Source of the DNA: Isochrysis galbana
Taxonomy: Eukaryota > Haptophyta > Isochrysidales > Isochrysidaceae
Direction: 5' to 3'
NCBI GenBank assembly: GCA_018136815.1
Contig: CM030931.1
Location: forward strand, 2,471,801-2,535,800
Length of the DNA stretch: 64,000 bases
Position 1 is the stretch's first letter. Every line of letters begins with the position of its first letter. The notes below the pieces were generated by a model, which saw only the letters and a program-made list of their open reading frames with translations, was not told the DNA's origin and did not search any database. The position numbers and the translations under genes are program-made. Below are positions 19,384 to 30,001 of the stretch, one piece after another.

Positions 19384-20138
19384 TAAGAATGAGCGAGAAA
19401 ACGTTTAGGGGGACAATGGAGAGGGAAGAGAGGAGAAATGTTGTCTGAACGAGTTTTGTAGTAAGCTGCTGTCGTTGGTCTACGTTCGAGAACAGGATTC
19501 TCATCCAAGATGCGACGCCGCGAGCGAGGAGAGGCTCCGCTCCCCTCACTCTTCTCGCTCCCTCCTTCCTCACCTGTCTGTCACCTACGGCGGCACGCCA
19601 TGGCGCGCGCTTGTCTAGCTCGCAGGCCATGAGATGGCCTTCCAGGCTTCCAGGGGAAGCAAGGGGCAAGGGACAAGGGGCCAGCAGGCCAGCTCAGGTA
19701 GTAGGTGAGGCTTTGTCGTGGCGTTGGCCCCTCCTACCTCCTACCTCCCCTTCGCTGGCACTCCTCGCCTCCAGTGGTCGACAGGAGTTGGCCGAGGGCC
19801 CTTTGATGCCTGGCTCCAAAAACACTTCTCTTGGCTCTTGGAGTAGGCTCACTGAATATCTGAATATCCGAATATCCTCGAGAGATTCTTTTAAATTCTA
19901 GAAGGGAGAGGGGAAGGAGGGCTTGTGCGGTTCCCCACGCGGTGTGGTCGGAGCGAGCGGCTCTCGGTCGGCGGCCGTGCCGCCGCAAGAGGGAGGGAGG
20001 GAGAGGGAAGGAGGGAGAGAGGGGGCGGGGGCGGGCGGGGAGGGGGCGGGGATAGAGAAGAGGGAGGGGTAGGGGGCGGGGCGGGGCGGGGCCCGAGGGG
20101 ACGGGGAAGGTGGGGCTTGCGTGTAGGCGCCCTGCCGG
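19384..20138. other. upstream region of the glycosyltransferase gene, no gene seen
   Basis: 19384-19900 has no supported feature. 19985-20110 is a G- and GA-rich low-complexity tract ending ~30 bp before the start codon. Confidence 0.4.
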
Positions 20139-22038
20139 ATGTGGCTGGCCACGTTGCCGTGGCTGGCGCTGCCGGTACTGTCGCCGCTGCGCAACGGCGG
20201 ATTCGAGCAGGGGAGTCTCGAGGGCTGGCTTGCGGACTGCGCAACTGAGGACTGCACGCCGCCCTCACGCTCATCGGATGCTAGGTCGGGAGGTGGCGCT
20301 GCACTCTTGGACGCGACAGCCGACCACTGGACAGTGGTCGGGCTGCAGCAGGACGTTGGCGTGCTCCCGTCATGCACGCACCGCGTGTCCGCCTGGGTCA
20401 AGGCCGAACGGTCGCGAGAGAAGCATCCTGCCGCCGAGCTTCAGCTCGCCCTTGACTTTCTCGGCCGAAACGACCAACCTCTCGCCGAGCCGGGCTGCCG
20501 CTTGGAGCGGTACTGGCCCGGGGAAGATTGGACTCAAGTTAGTGTCGCATGCGCCCCGCCTGCTACAGCGATGTCGGCACGCGTTTGGGTCCAGCTACTC
20601 AGTGTCAGATCGGACGCTGCCGCGCTTGTGGACGATATCTCTCTGGACTGTGACGACAAGGGTAACACGTCTTCTACAGCTTCCATAGCTGCGGCCTCGG
20701 CTACAGGGGGCATCCCTCCGATTGTCCACTTCATCTTTGGACTCGCCTCTGACTTTGGCGGCAAACCCTTCAGCCTCGTGCACCATCTGGTGGTGAAGTC
20801 CGCAGTCCACTTTGTGGCCGGTACTGCCAGTCCCACCGTTTATTTTTACCATACCTACGAGCCAAGCGGCGAGTGGTGGGAGCGGACCAAGCCGTTGCTC
20901 ACTCTGCGGCACATGCGCGCCCCCTCAAGGGTATTCGGAAATCGCCTTAGGCGATTCGCCCATCAGGCCGACGTCATTAGGCTCGAGGTCCTCCTCTCGT
21001 TCGGTGGTCTCTACCTTGACTTGGACGTGCTCTTGATCGCGCCCCTCGCCCCGCTCCTGGCCTTGGACACGTCGAGCAGCGCGCCTCAAGCGCAGGAGGG
21101 CGAGCTAGCGCACATTCGACGCGTCGCGAAAGTTATCCTTGCACAGGAAGGGGTCGACGGAGCCATTGGTTTGGGTAATGCGCTCATGATGACGCCGCGC
21201 AATCACTCCTTCTTTCTCGCCTGGTACAATGAGTACCGACATTTTTCAGGTGGGCGCCGCTAGCCCTACGGTCTAAATTGCACACGTAGTGTATTGGCAC
21301 CGCCGCATCATCGCTGCTTGCTTAGCTCAGAGCTCGCGCACGTCATTCGCCGCCAAGTCTGGCACCGCTGGATCAAAGCATAGTGACCCTCTCCCTACTC
21401 CCACCCGCCTCGTCTCAGATGCGGTATGGAACGCCTTCTCTGTTCGCCTTCCGCTAGAACTCGCCTCACGAATGCCAGGTGCTGTGCACGTGCTCAGCTA
21501 CACCGACTTCTACTGGCCACCATGGAGCAGATGGGGTCTTTCACAGCTGTATGCCACCTCGCGATGCTTGCTTCCCACCGCATACGGTGTGCACCTCTGG
21601 GAGACCAAGATGTGGGCTAGTCTCTTGTCTTCCCTTACTCCCGCGATGCTCGAGCAAGAAGACACGTGCTTTGGAGCCGCCGCTCGCGCAGTGTTGAGCG
21701 GCAGCTTCAATTTCTCCGTCGCGCACCTCCGACTGGGGGAGATGGCAGAGGAGAGTCTCACAGTGGCACTCTCACGCCCCTTGCTGGACCTACTGACCGG
21801 GCAGCCGGATTCTTCAGGTCACGCCCATTCTAGACCAGAGCAGCCATTACTGGCTGAGGAGACTGGTAGGGACAAGGCCGATCACGACGAGCGCGTCGGC
21901 AGGTTAGACGAGAGGAAAGGGTGCGCGGATATCGCAGGCGCTGTGGCTTGCAGGACATGGGCCGAACTCGGCGAATGTCAAAAGAATCCAGAATTCATGC
22001 TGCAGAGCTGTCGGAGGACTTGCGGTTGTCCAAGATGA
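20139..22038 (+). CDS. secreted/Golgi glycosyltransferase (GT32-like, DxD) with C-terminal ShKT domain
   Basis: Two exons: 20139-21249 and 21419-22038, 576 aa. The intron begins GTGGGC and ends CGTCTCAG. Joining restores NEYRHFSDAVWNAFSVRLPL, which is the expected order for the family; unspliced, the frame stops at 21263. The N-terminal signal sequence (MWLATLPWLALPVL) is followed by a ~170-residue region starting NGGFEQGSLEGW, which resembles a galactose-binding-like (CBM4/9 or DUF642 type) module. The DxD sugar-transferase domain follows (IPPIVHFIFG; GGLYLDLDVL with Asp-Leu-Asp at ~294-296). A six-Cys ShKT domain ends the protein (CADIAGAVACRTWAELGECQ..., ending CGCPR). It probably acts in the secretory pathway on glycans; donor and acceptor unknown. 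The three-module fusion is unusual but consistent with algal genomes. Confidence 0.88.
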
Positions 22039-22639
22039 CGCAAATTGTTGCGGGGACGCTCGTATTCGTGTACGTGGTATCACATGGCTGTGGTTTGGGC
22101 TGCAGCCTACAACTATGTGTTACTCATAGTTCGCACGCGTCCTCTCGATAGACCTTCCCTATGGAAGCTTCAAGCGAATGAGTGGGATGAGAAAGGCTGC
22201 GGGCCTGATGTGCAAAGGAGCAAGGCTGGATTCTCTTCCTCTAGCCTGCAACCCACATTTGCAAGGGCCTTGCGAAGCAAGACTGGCCATTGTCGGCCCC
22301 TCGATCTTTGGTGTATGTGTGTCGCAATTGTATGCGCGACTAACTCCCTTACGACATCTGATGTGGTAGGCGCCAGCATACAGTGCCTGCGGAGTAGTGC
22401 CACGCTTACGTGCCGGGTGGAGCGATCGAGCGCGCCCACGCTCTCCTCTCCTCTCTTGAGCCCACTTGAGCGGCCAGAGGCTGGCGGGGGGGGAGGAGGA
22501 CCGCTTTGGTGGGAGATCTACCCGCCGTTGACCCGCGGAGGCGGGGGCATCGTGAGAGGGGGTCCCAGGGCACTACGACGCCATTGTTTTCGTAGGACAC
22601 GGTCCTACAATGTAGGACGGAACTTTTCAACCGTTTAGA
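22039..22639. other. intergenic with one palindromic repeat motif
   Basis: No gene seen. TAGGACACGGTCCTACAATG at about 22592-22611, followed by TAGGACGGAACTTTT, is the third copy of the motif pair bounding 11609-12255. Confidence 0.45.
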
Positions 22640-24822
22640 GCGGGTCTCCCCCACACCCACACCCCGTTCCTCTCTTCTCCTCCCGCCCGCCCCGCGTCCC
22701 CGCGTGCGCAGCCCATAGCCGAGATCCCTTCCTTCCCATTCTCTCATGTCTTCTCGGCGTTCCCTTGTCTCCTTGGCCAGGGAGGGCCGGAGCTTTCCCG
22801 CGTCCGCCGCTCCCCTCCGCTCCTTCAGCGCCCGCTCCCTTCCCCGTTTCATTAGTTTTCACCCTTGTTCCTGCAGGGCTTTCCCGTGTTGGTCCCCCGT
22901 ACCGTTTTCCTGTTTCGGTGTCCCTGTCTTCTGCTTCCCGCGACATCGCCAGGACGCTCCCTTTGTCACCCCCGTCTGTCCCTATGCTGCCAACTATCGT
23001 TAAAACGATAGGGTCATGGAGCGCGCGCCGCCGCCCGCTCTCGCCGCCGCTGCCCTCGCCATGATGGACGAGGAGCTCACGGACACGCCGCTGTCGCCGA
23101 AGCGACCGCGCCAGGACGACCCCCCCAGCCAGGTGGGCACAGGATCCGGCGGGCCGCGCCCGCGCATCACCATGAACGACACGTGCAAAGCCGCCATGCT
23201 GGCACCAGCCAACAGGCAACACACCTCCAGCACAATCCACAGCCACACCAGTCACAACACACCAGAGGGACGACTCCATAGGGAAGGCCTCCGGGCCGGG
23301 GCCCTACACAGCCGCGGTACCGCCCTCGTGCTCCGGCGCGAGGGGCCGGCCCGGCGCCAGCCAAGACAGGACCCCACTGGGGGAATGTCGCATCAAAACG
23401 GATATTGGAACACAGAACAGCTTTGGACCCCCATTATGGGAGACAGCGGCAACAGGGAGGACGACACCGGGGAGACACTCCCCAGAGACGCCGAGAGACA
23501 GGCTGATGACCGCGCCTCGGGCGCTAGAACGACGAGCAAGACATCGGCCCTAGAGGCCAAACACAACCAGCACAAACACGATTTTGGGCCAACACATCAG
23601 ACATCCCACACAAAACTCGCAAGAGGGAGAGACAGCGCAGTGGACGCACTGAGTCAATTGGACTCTAGAGAAGCAAGACTAGGCAGAGGACTAACCTTGC
23701 CTCCCCCCACGGCCACGCAGGTGGCCCTCCTCGACGAAGACCTCGAGCCCGAGCCCGAGGAAGAGGCCGAGTTCCCAGACTCTCACAAAATCATCATCAG
23801 ACGACACACAACTCTTAGCGGCGGACTACAACAGCCTAGCGCGCTCCCTCAGCTGGGTGGAAAGATACGCGGCAGCCTCGTGCGGCAAGCCCAACGACCT
23901 AAAGTTCGAGGGACTGAGGATGGGCTCCTTAAAAAGAAAACGCCCACCCGCGAGTTTCCAAAGATACAAGTGGCTGAAAAGGAACGAATATGCGACCATC
24001 CTGGGAGTCCCCCTAGGGGGACCCCAGGCCATCAAAGAGTTCTGGCGCAAACTAGCCGACAAGATAGAGAAAAAAACCACCATATACGCACCACGCGTGG
24101 CGTCGGAGAGTAGAGACGAGGCTAGCTAGCGAGCTAGTGGGAGAGAGAGAGAATGAGAGTGAGAGCTTCTTAGGTCCAAGGTAGACACAAGGGGCTACAA
24201 CGCGGGGACTCAAAAAGTTACTGATCGCCAGAGACACACAAACTAAACCAAACGGGGCGAAAACTAACCACACTTGGATGGACGGCCAAGCGTCGGCACC
24301 AAGGCAACTTAGCAGCGCACGGACATGCGACAGAGGGGGGGCGGCACAACGAGGGCAGACCTCGCTGGGGGAGCTGCGACCGAGGTATAACAGAAGACAG
24401 ACGACAATCGTGGAACGTTTGATGACATCAAGAGAAAGTAGGAGAAGAGGCGATATACCCATCAACGAGACCTTGAGACTAAAAATAGATCACAGGCTAG
24501 AAGTAAAAGTCTGTCCTCGTATGGAATACGACACACATCCCATGTTACAGACTCACAACCACAACCTCACACTCACACAGATCCACCACAGCAGCCACAC
24601 GAACCACAAACATAAATTATTAGTAGTAGTAGGGTCGCTCCTTCCAGGCGTTCCTCCCCAACTATCGTTAAAACGATAGGGTCACCGAAAGGGGTAAATT
24701 AAGGGGATGATAAGGGTAGGGGGAACAGCGAACAGGGGGCATCAAGGTGGTGTCATAGTAATGGTAGATAGGGCCGTGTCAGACTTAGGCGTAAGCTTTG
24801 AATCTTCAGACGATTTTTTTTT
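22640..24822 (+). mobile_element. LINE-A-related element with nested ORF segment between 27-bp direct repeats
   Basis: A CT-rich leader (22640-22989) is followed by a 27-bp sequence, CCAACTATCGTTAAAACGAT plus AGGGTCA, at about 22990-23016. The same 27 bp recur at about 24657-24683. Between them lies an ORF-bearing segment starting TGGAGCGCGCGCC. It has an ORF1-like part (MERAPPPALA..., LLDEDLEPEPEEEAEFPDSH) fused to the post-palm part of an RT (KWLKRNEYATILGVPLGGPQ, about 23940-24030). After the second repeat comes a 3' UTR ending TTTGAATCTTCAGACGATTT plus T-tract at about 24799-24822. The repeat contains a perfect palindrome CTATCGTT-AA-AACGATAG. The simplest reading is an insertion with a target duplication into an older copy. 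The RT core is missing. Confidence 0.6.
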
Positions 24823-24846
24823 AGCTCTCATTGTAGTAGTTAAAAT

Positions 24847-25757
24847 CAACCTACTTTCATAAGTAGGGGTCAATGGGGGCCTCGCGCCCCCCTCTCTCCA
24901 TCGCGGACACCCCCAGGGGTGGGCCCGTACAATCAACCACAGCCCCTGCCCTTTGGCAGGGGCTGGGCAATCACCACACTGGCCCAGACCCCTAGTGGGC
25001 GCGGGCCGTGATTCGCACTCCCACGCCCTGCGTGGGCCTGCCCTCGAGCTGACCCCCCCCCCTTCCCTGGTCGCCAGGCAGACAGATGCCTCTGGGCGGC
25101 TCCCATGGCCAGCGAGGCAAGCGTGGGAGAGGCAGGGGGGGCCAGGGGCTGAGCCCCAGCCTCCACTGCCCCCTGAGCTGCCCTGGCTGGCCCTCTGGGA
25201 GCCCCCAAAGGACCTCTGAGAGCAGGCCGTGGCGCGCCGCATGGCGACGCGCCGCAGGGACACAGGTGGAGGAGAACGGGTTTTGCACCCCCCCCGATGG
25301 AGTGCGGTAAGAAATGGGACCCGTTTGCGTAAGCAAACGGGCGGAGAGGGGCGGCTGGCGACAAGTGGGAGATGAGGAGGGAGAGGCTCAAGGCGCCTAC
25401 GAGAACCCTTGTGGCAGGTATCTCGAGGCGCAGTCTTTTATTCCTCGAGGATCGCTCGCGGCGAGAGCTGTAAGGGCCGTTCCGCTTCATGGACGAGAGG
25501 ACCCTCCCCCCCCCGGTATTTTTCCCCGCGGTGAGTCGCCCGACGTAGGTCGGTCCGCCTCACTGGGTTTTCCCCCATTGTAACTTGTGGGGAGTTATAA
25601 TGGGAGCCGGGGGTTTGCGAGGGGGGAGATTTGTAGGGATGCATATGAGTATGTGTCTGTGCCATCACTTCAAGGCGTGCGGGCAAGTGCGCTGAGGGGT
25701 GTCGTGATAGTACCGGGCTAGTGGCAGTAGTGGTACTAACGCTCAGTTGTTTTATTA
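24847..25757 (+). mobile_element. structured retroposon (copy 2), complete with 19-bp target duplication
   Basis: TCATTGTAGTAGTTAAAAT is present at 24828-24846 and 25758-25776, flanking 911 bp. The element opens with hairpin CCTACTT-TCAT-AAGTAGG at 24850-24867, then GGGGGC/GCCCCC. Further in it has a 9-bp stem CCCGTTTGC closing a GTAA loop at about 25319-25340, and a TAGTACC/GGTACTA hairpin at 25708-25738. It ends CGCTCAGTTGTTTTATTA. The layout of hairpins matches copy 1, although the stem sequences differ. 61138-61740 is a 5'-truncated relative. It inserted immediately next to the LINE terminus at 24822. Confidence 0.8.
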
Positions 25758-25833
25758 TCATTGTAGTAGTTAAAATAAACACTGCGCGCTGCCACAGCTA
25801 GCTGGCTGCTGGCCTCTGATGTTGGCCTCTCAT

Positions 25834-27717
25834 TCAATCCTTTGCTCCCAATATTTCGTCTAACTTGACCCTACTAGCAAGTCCACACGATGAAACCATT
25901 GCCAATTCCCGGTTAAGCATCGCCTTTTGCTCGACGCGCCATAGTAGCGCGAGCCGTGTACGCGGTCTCAGCTCTTCCACTTTGAGCGCCTCCTTGTCTT
26001 CTCCAACGCTCGAGGAGTACGAGCCCAGGGTCTTCTTCAAGAGTGCAGTATACGCTGCCGCACCCACCTCTTCCACTCCGGCAGTCTCTCCGACTCCGGC
26101 TGCCTTGGCAGCTTCCGCCCACTCCAAAGGCAGCGCACCTGACTCGGCCAGTCTCCGAAAGGCCTCGCGCAGCTGTGGAGTAGCCGGTTGCCACACGGAG
26201 ACGCCTTCGTTAGAGTCACGCATCAGTAGCCCAGCCTCGGCAGCAGCATCAATCGCCGCTGTCATGGAAGGATCGTTCCCCGCGCTTGCCAAGGCATCGC
26301 ATCGGACGAGAGCAAAGTCAGTGGGGGAGGAAGGGAGCACGAAACCAAATTGGGAGAGGAGAACCTGGTTTGGAAGCGGGCCGTATGAGAGGAAGACTTG
26401 TGCACCTCGCGACATGTCTTCCGCCGCAAGAACAACGAAGTCCGAGCCCTCGAGGCCTTTCGCAGTATTGGGAGGATGAGCGTGATTGGCCATGTCGACC
26501 TACGGCGTGAAGTAAACGGGAGGGTAGGGAGGAGTGATCGGGGAGAGCAAGTCCGGCTCAATACGCTCCGGCGCAAGGAACATGTATAATGCGTTGGGTT
26601 GAGAGTGCAAATGTGAGGGGAGGCCTAGGAGTGATGGCATTCGTGCATGTAGACAGTACTGCTCTGACAGGCAAGCCACCCCAAACGACCACAACAGAAT
26701 AAATGTGGTGAAGTGGACCTCTGGCAACTCACTGTGCGACGGTGCGAAAAGACGGCGGTCACGGGAGAGGACCGCGAGTCTCGATATCCGTCAAAAATGC
26801 AAGGATATTGGGATGGAAACATTGGGCTGCTACACCATCCGCATGGGCACGGGCACGAAGCCTACCATCGGGATGAGGAGGGAGAGCCGTGCGCCTTCTT
26901 CATTCTGGGCACCGTATGCGCGGCTTGTAACAGCTGCGACCGCCCATCGGATATCGTCCAAGCTTGGGGGCGGGCCACCTAGCTCAAGAGTCTCCCACTG
27001 AGACTGGAGGGCCTCGACACCAATCACTGGAGATGTCTCAAATCGCTCGCGACGAGTGCGAGTGTCGCCGATGAGTTTGTCGCACTCGAGGAGCTGCAAG
27101 TCTTCATCGGACCACAACACTGTCGGCCCTCCCTCTCTGGCAAAATCATCAGCCGAAGGTAGTAAATTGATGTACTTCGCGTATGGCGACGCTTCGCCCC
27201 GTTGCCGTTCGTAAAGGAGCATCAGGGCCAATCTGGCATATGCAGGAGGCGGTGGATGATCGGAAGCGCCGCCACCCGATGACTCGCTCCAGATCCGGCT
27301 TACGGGCGAGGCGTCCGCAATATTCTCATCCAGAATGATGGAGCGGGGAATACGCATCAGCTCATCCCCACGTTTGACACGACGGGTCGTGCGGACACCA
27401 CGCAAGCCGTTCTTGCCCACATACAGCTCGACCGCCTCGCAACTCGCCCCCGAGGCAACCAGCCAGTTAGCGAGCTCGGCCCAGCCTGCCGGCCCCTCGG
27501 CGGCGGCCGGCGACAGCAGGGGGTTGTCTGGCTTAGCGACAGCCACCCCGAACCCCTTTGGGGAGGAGAGCTCCACCCGTCCCTTCTTCTTCTTGAGCGA
27601 GGCCGGCCGCTTGGCCAGCATCGAGGGCGGGAAGTGCCTGGCAGCCAAGAGGGTTCTGGCGTCCGCGAGGCCAGGAGCGAGGGCAAGCGAGGTCAGGAGG
27701 AGCGCGAGGGCGAGCAT
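25834..27717 (-). CDS. SET-domain lysine methyltransferase, Rubisco LSMT-like (505 aa)
   Basis: Two exons on the minus strand: 27717-26866 and 26499-25834. The 366-bp intron runs 26865-26500 (GTAGGC...GTAG). Splicing joins LLIPM to VDMANHAHPPN and so rebuilds the diagnostic LIPMVDMANH of the SET domain; neither exon alone has it. The N-terminus MLALALLLTSLALAPGLADA is a signal peptide, followed by a basic Ser/Arg stretch, as in bipartite presequences to complex plastids (inference). GKNGLRGVRTTRRVKRGDEL is the first SET strand; SRGAQVFLSYGPLPNQVLL follows the NH motif with the catalytic Tyr. The C-terminal ~130 residues fit the substrate-binding domain of the Rubisco LSMT/SETD3 group. It likely methylates lysine (or histidine) on a plastid or cytosolic protein using AdoMet. 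The sense leader is CT-rich. Confidence 0.88.
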
Positions 27718-28860
27718 GGCGGGGGCTCACGTCGCGCGCGTGCGCTGCTCTCGATGGCCAGTCCTCGGCGGCAATCCCCCAGGCCTTTCTCTCCCTGTAG
27801 AGTACTCTATTCTACTCCGTGCGGGGGAGGGGGATTTGAGAGAAGGGGGAGAGGGAGGCGGAGAGGAGAGGAGAAACGGAGCGCATAGGTAATGAGAAGT
27901 TTTGCGCTCTCTCCCCGAATTTCTTCGCGCATGATGAGCGATCGCCTTCGCCGCGCGGAAGGTGTTTGTTGATCTCTTGATTCCGGAGTGTTTATGTTGG
28001 TTTTCTGAGCTCAAGGTCGTTGGCTTTTGGGTTTCTCGTGAGTGTTTTTGTAGCGCCCCATCCGAGCGCCGATCGAGTTTATGTAGTAAATACTACTCAT
28101 TGAATTTGAAATACGAAATTCGTACCCGCTGGGTTCTACTTCTTGGAGGTGGCTCGGATCCAGCTGCTTCCGAACGGTCGCCGTCCGAGTCGGGCTCATC
28201 CAGCGACCCAGTCGAGTCGCTGGAAGGAGAAGAGGGAGGGAGGGAGGGCTCCCTGTGGCTCGTTCTTGAGGGGCGGTCACGGTCGCCGCGGCGGTGGCCC
28301 CGCTTCGTCCGGTCACCCCTGGTAGATAGCAGGGAGGCTGGGGGGGCTGCAGCCACCCCTTCATCCTCGCTCCGAGCGCGACGCCGCGCGCGAATTTCTC
28401 CCCTCTCGAAGGGTGAGTAGGAGCCTTCAAGCCTTGCCCGAGTGGCAGGGTGAGATTGGGCAGATCGAGTCGTGTGACGAGCCTCGAGCCTGTCCAACAG
28501 CCTGTCCAGCATTGCATCAAAGAGGCCAGGCCCTCTCCCTTCTCCCGAGGACTCCGCCTTGACGAATTGTGATGGCCCATAGGGCCTGAGGGCAATGAGG
28601 AAGGAGGCATGCCGACGGCAGGCGCGGCGGAGGAGACGGCTTCAGAGGTGCTGACGGGCTGAAGCCCGTCAGCAGAGGAAGGCGGGCAGGCGGGCTTGAG
28701 CGAGGGCGAGGACGGCGGCGAGAGCGACATCGAGCGAGTAGCGAGAGGCGAGGGTGAGTGTGAGGAGGGCTGTGATGGCAGGGGCTGGCGAGGCGAGGCG
28801 AGATTGTAGGGTCTGAGTGTTACGAGAGCGAGAGCGACGAGAGCGAGAGCGACGACGGAT
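27718..28860 (-). mobile_element. unclassified retroelement 5' module (related to 58570-58830)
   Basis: 27718-28000 is upstream sequence of the SET gene, CT-rich in sense. From about 28011 to 28730 the minus strand encodes a Pro/Ser-rich, low-complexity N-terminus (MSLSPPSSPSLKPACPPSSA...). A similar start and the same GAGAGCGACGA-rich leader occur at 58570-58830. The downstream catalytic part is not present in either place, so the class (LINE or other) cannot be told. It looks old and broken. Confidence 0.4.
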
Positions 28861-29147
28861 GACGGTCTTCGCGCTGTTTATTCTTCTCCTCTTGGTACTG
28901 TGGAAGACAAAGTATTTTCGCTTTTACAAGACGGAGAAAATGAAACTGACCTTCGATGCGGAGGCGATATTGAAACGGGAGGCACAAACGAAACACAAGA
29001 CGTCTTCCGCTTGATGGGTCCCCGTGTTTATGTTTGTCTGCGCGCGGTCAACCCCCGAGTTAGGGGCGAAGTTAGGGGTCAGTAGAAATTATATACCTAA
29101 AAAGCCGGGAGGGGCGTGACAAAAAAAAGGAACCTCGAGTTGCACCC
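28861..29147 (+). other. short spacer with a small hydrophobic ORF
   Basis: An ATG near 28859 opens a ~51-codon frame with one hydrophobic span (MTVFALFILLLLVLWKTKYF). Nothing else supports it as a gene. Confidence 0.2.
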
Positions 29148-29357
29148 TCTCAAACCTATTTGCGAGGCGCCTGGGAGGAAGAAAGGTGGGGAAACTTCCC
29201 TTCTCTTTCGAGAGAAAGAGAGAGTGCGCTCCACAACCCACGATCCCATGCATCCAAGCGAAGCTTTTGACCGAGAACGAGAGAAAGCAGAGAATTATAA
29301 CGATAAATACCGAATGACGAAGAGGAGCCTAACCAGTGTCGATTCGCGAATGCGACA
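29148..29357 (+). repeat. second copy of the ~215-bp module at 6055-6272
   Basis: Same boundaries and nearly identical sequence; see 6055-6272. Here it is followed by a minus-strand LINE ORF fragment instead of the LINE-A 3' UTR. Confidence 0.8.
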
Positions 29358-29750
29358 CGCCTCTGACGACTCTGACTGGCGGCCGCCTGCTGCCTCTCCT
29401 CCCGAACCTCCAGAAGTCCCTGCGTGCTCACCCTCACCCCCAAGAGGGCTGGAGGAGGTCTCCTCCAGAGGCTGAGCATCCTCCTCCTCCTCAATGGGGA
29501 GTGGGGGAGTGGCCTTCCTGCGAGCTGCTGGTCGAGCCGCAGGGCCACTCTTCGGCATGTCGCAGCCGGGGGCGGAGCCGGTGCGTGTGGGGCACCGGCG
29601 GAGGGGCCGTGCGCGGCCTGCTCTCCGCGAGGAGAGGGCTCAGTCGCTGACGGGGGCCTGCCGGAGGCGCGGCGCCAGCGTCAGCGACAGAGCGAAAGCC
29701 GAGAGAGAAGTCCCGAACCCGACAGCGGTACGAACGGGGGGTTACTGTTA
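29358..29750 (-). mobile_element. probable LINE ORF1 N-terminal fragment
   Basis: The minus strand from 29558 reads MPKSGPAARPAARRKATPPL followed by an acidic Glu/Ser-rich stretch, similar in style to the ORF1 pieces at 5700 and 23700. No RT motif is present. Confidence 0.35.
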
Positions 29751-30001
29751 AACTCTACATAAGAATTCGCTGACGCTGCACGCGGGGAAGCATTTTCTTC
29801 CATCGCCCCCGTCGTCGGCGCCTCCCCCGCCTCAGCACCCATATACCTTTCGCTCCCTTCCTCCTCCTTCTCGCTTCGGCCCCCGTCGCGGACTAGCTCC
29901 TCATCGTCGCCTCTGCTCCGCTCCCCGCCCCCAATCCCTCTCTATTTCCTCTCTTCCCCCCTCGCGCGGGGGAGACTGCTCATTCTGTGCGCTCAAGGCG
30001 C
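29751..30001 (+). promoter_or_regulatory. CT-rich leader of the TLC-like gene
   Basis: 29800-29970 is CT- and C-rich and ends ~30 bp before the ATG at 30002. The same arrangement is seen upstream of several genes in this window. No TATA-like box stands out. Confidence 0.35.

Noticed and set aside
21289-22038. Independent second gene starting at 21289
   Set aside because: Splicing 21250-21418 joins it to the upstream transferase frame with the expected family sequence, so it is exon 2.
22990-24683. LTR retroelement with 27-bp terminal repeats
   Set aside because: The repeats are far too short for LTRs, there is no primer-binding site or polypurine tract, and the coding matches non-LTR elements. 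A target duplication fits better.
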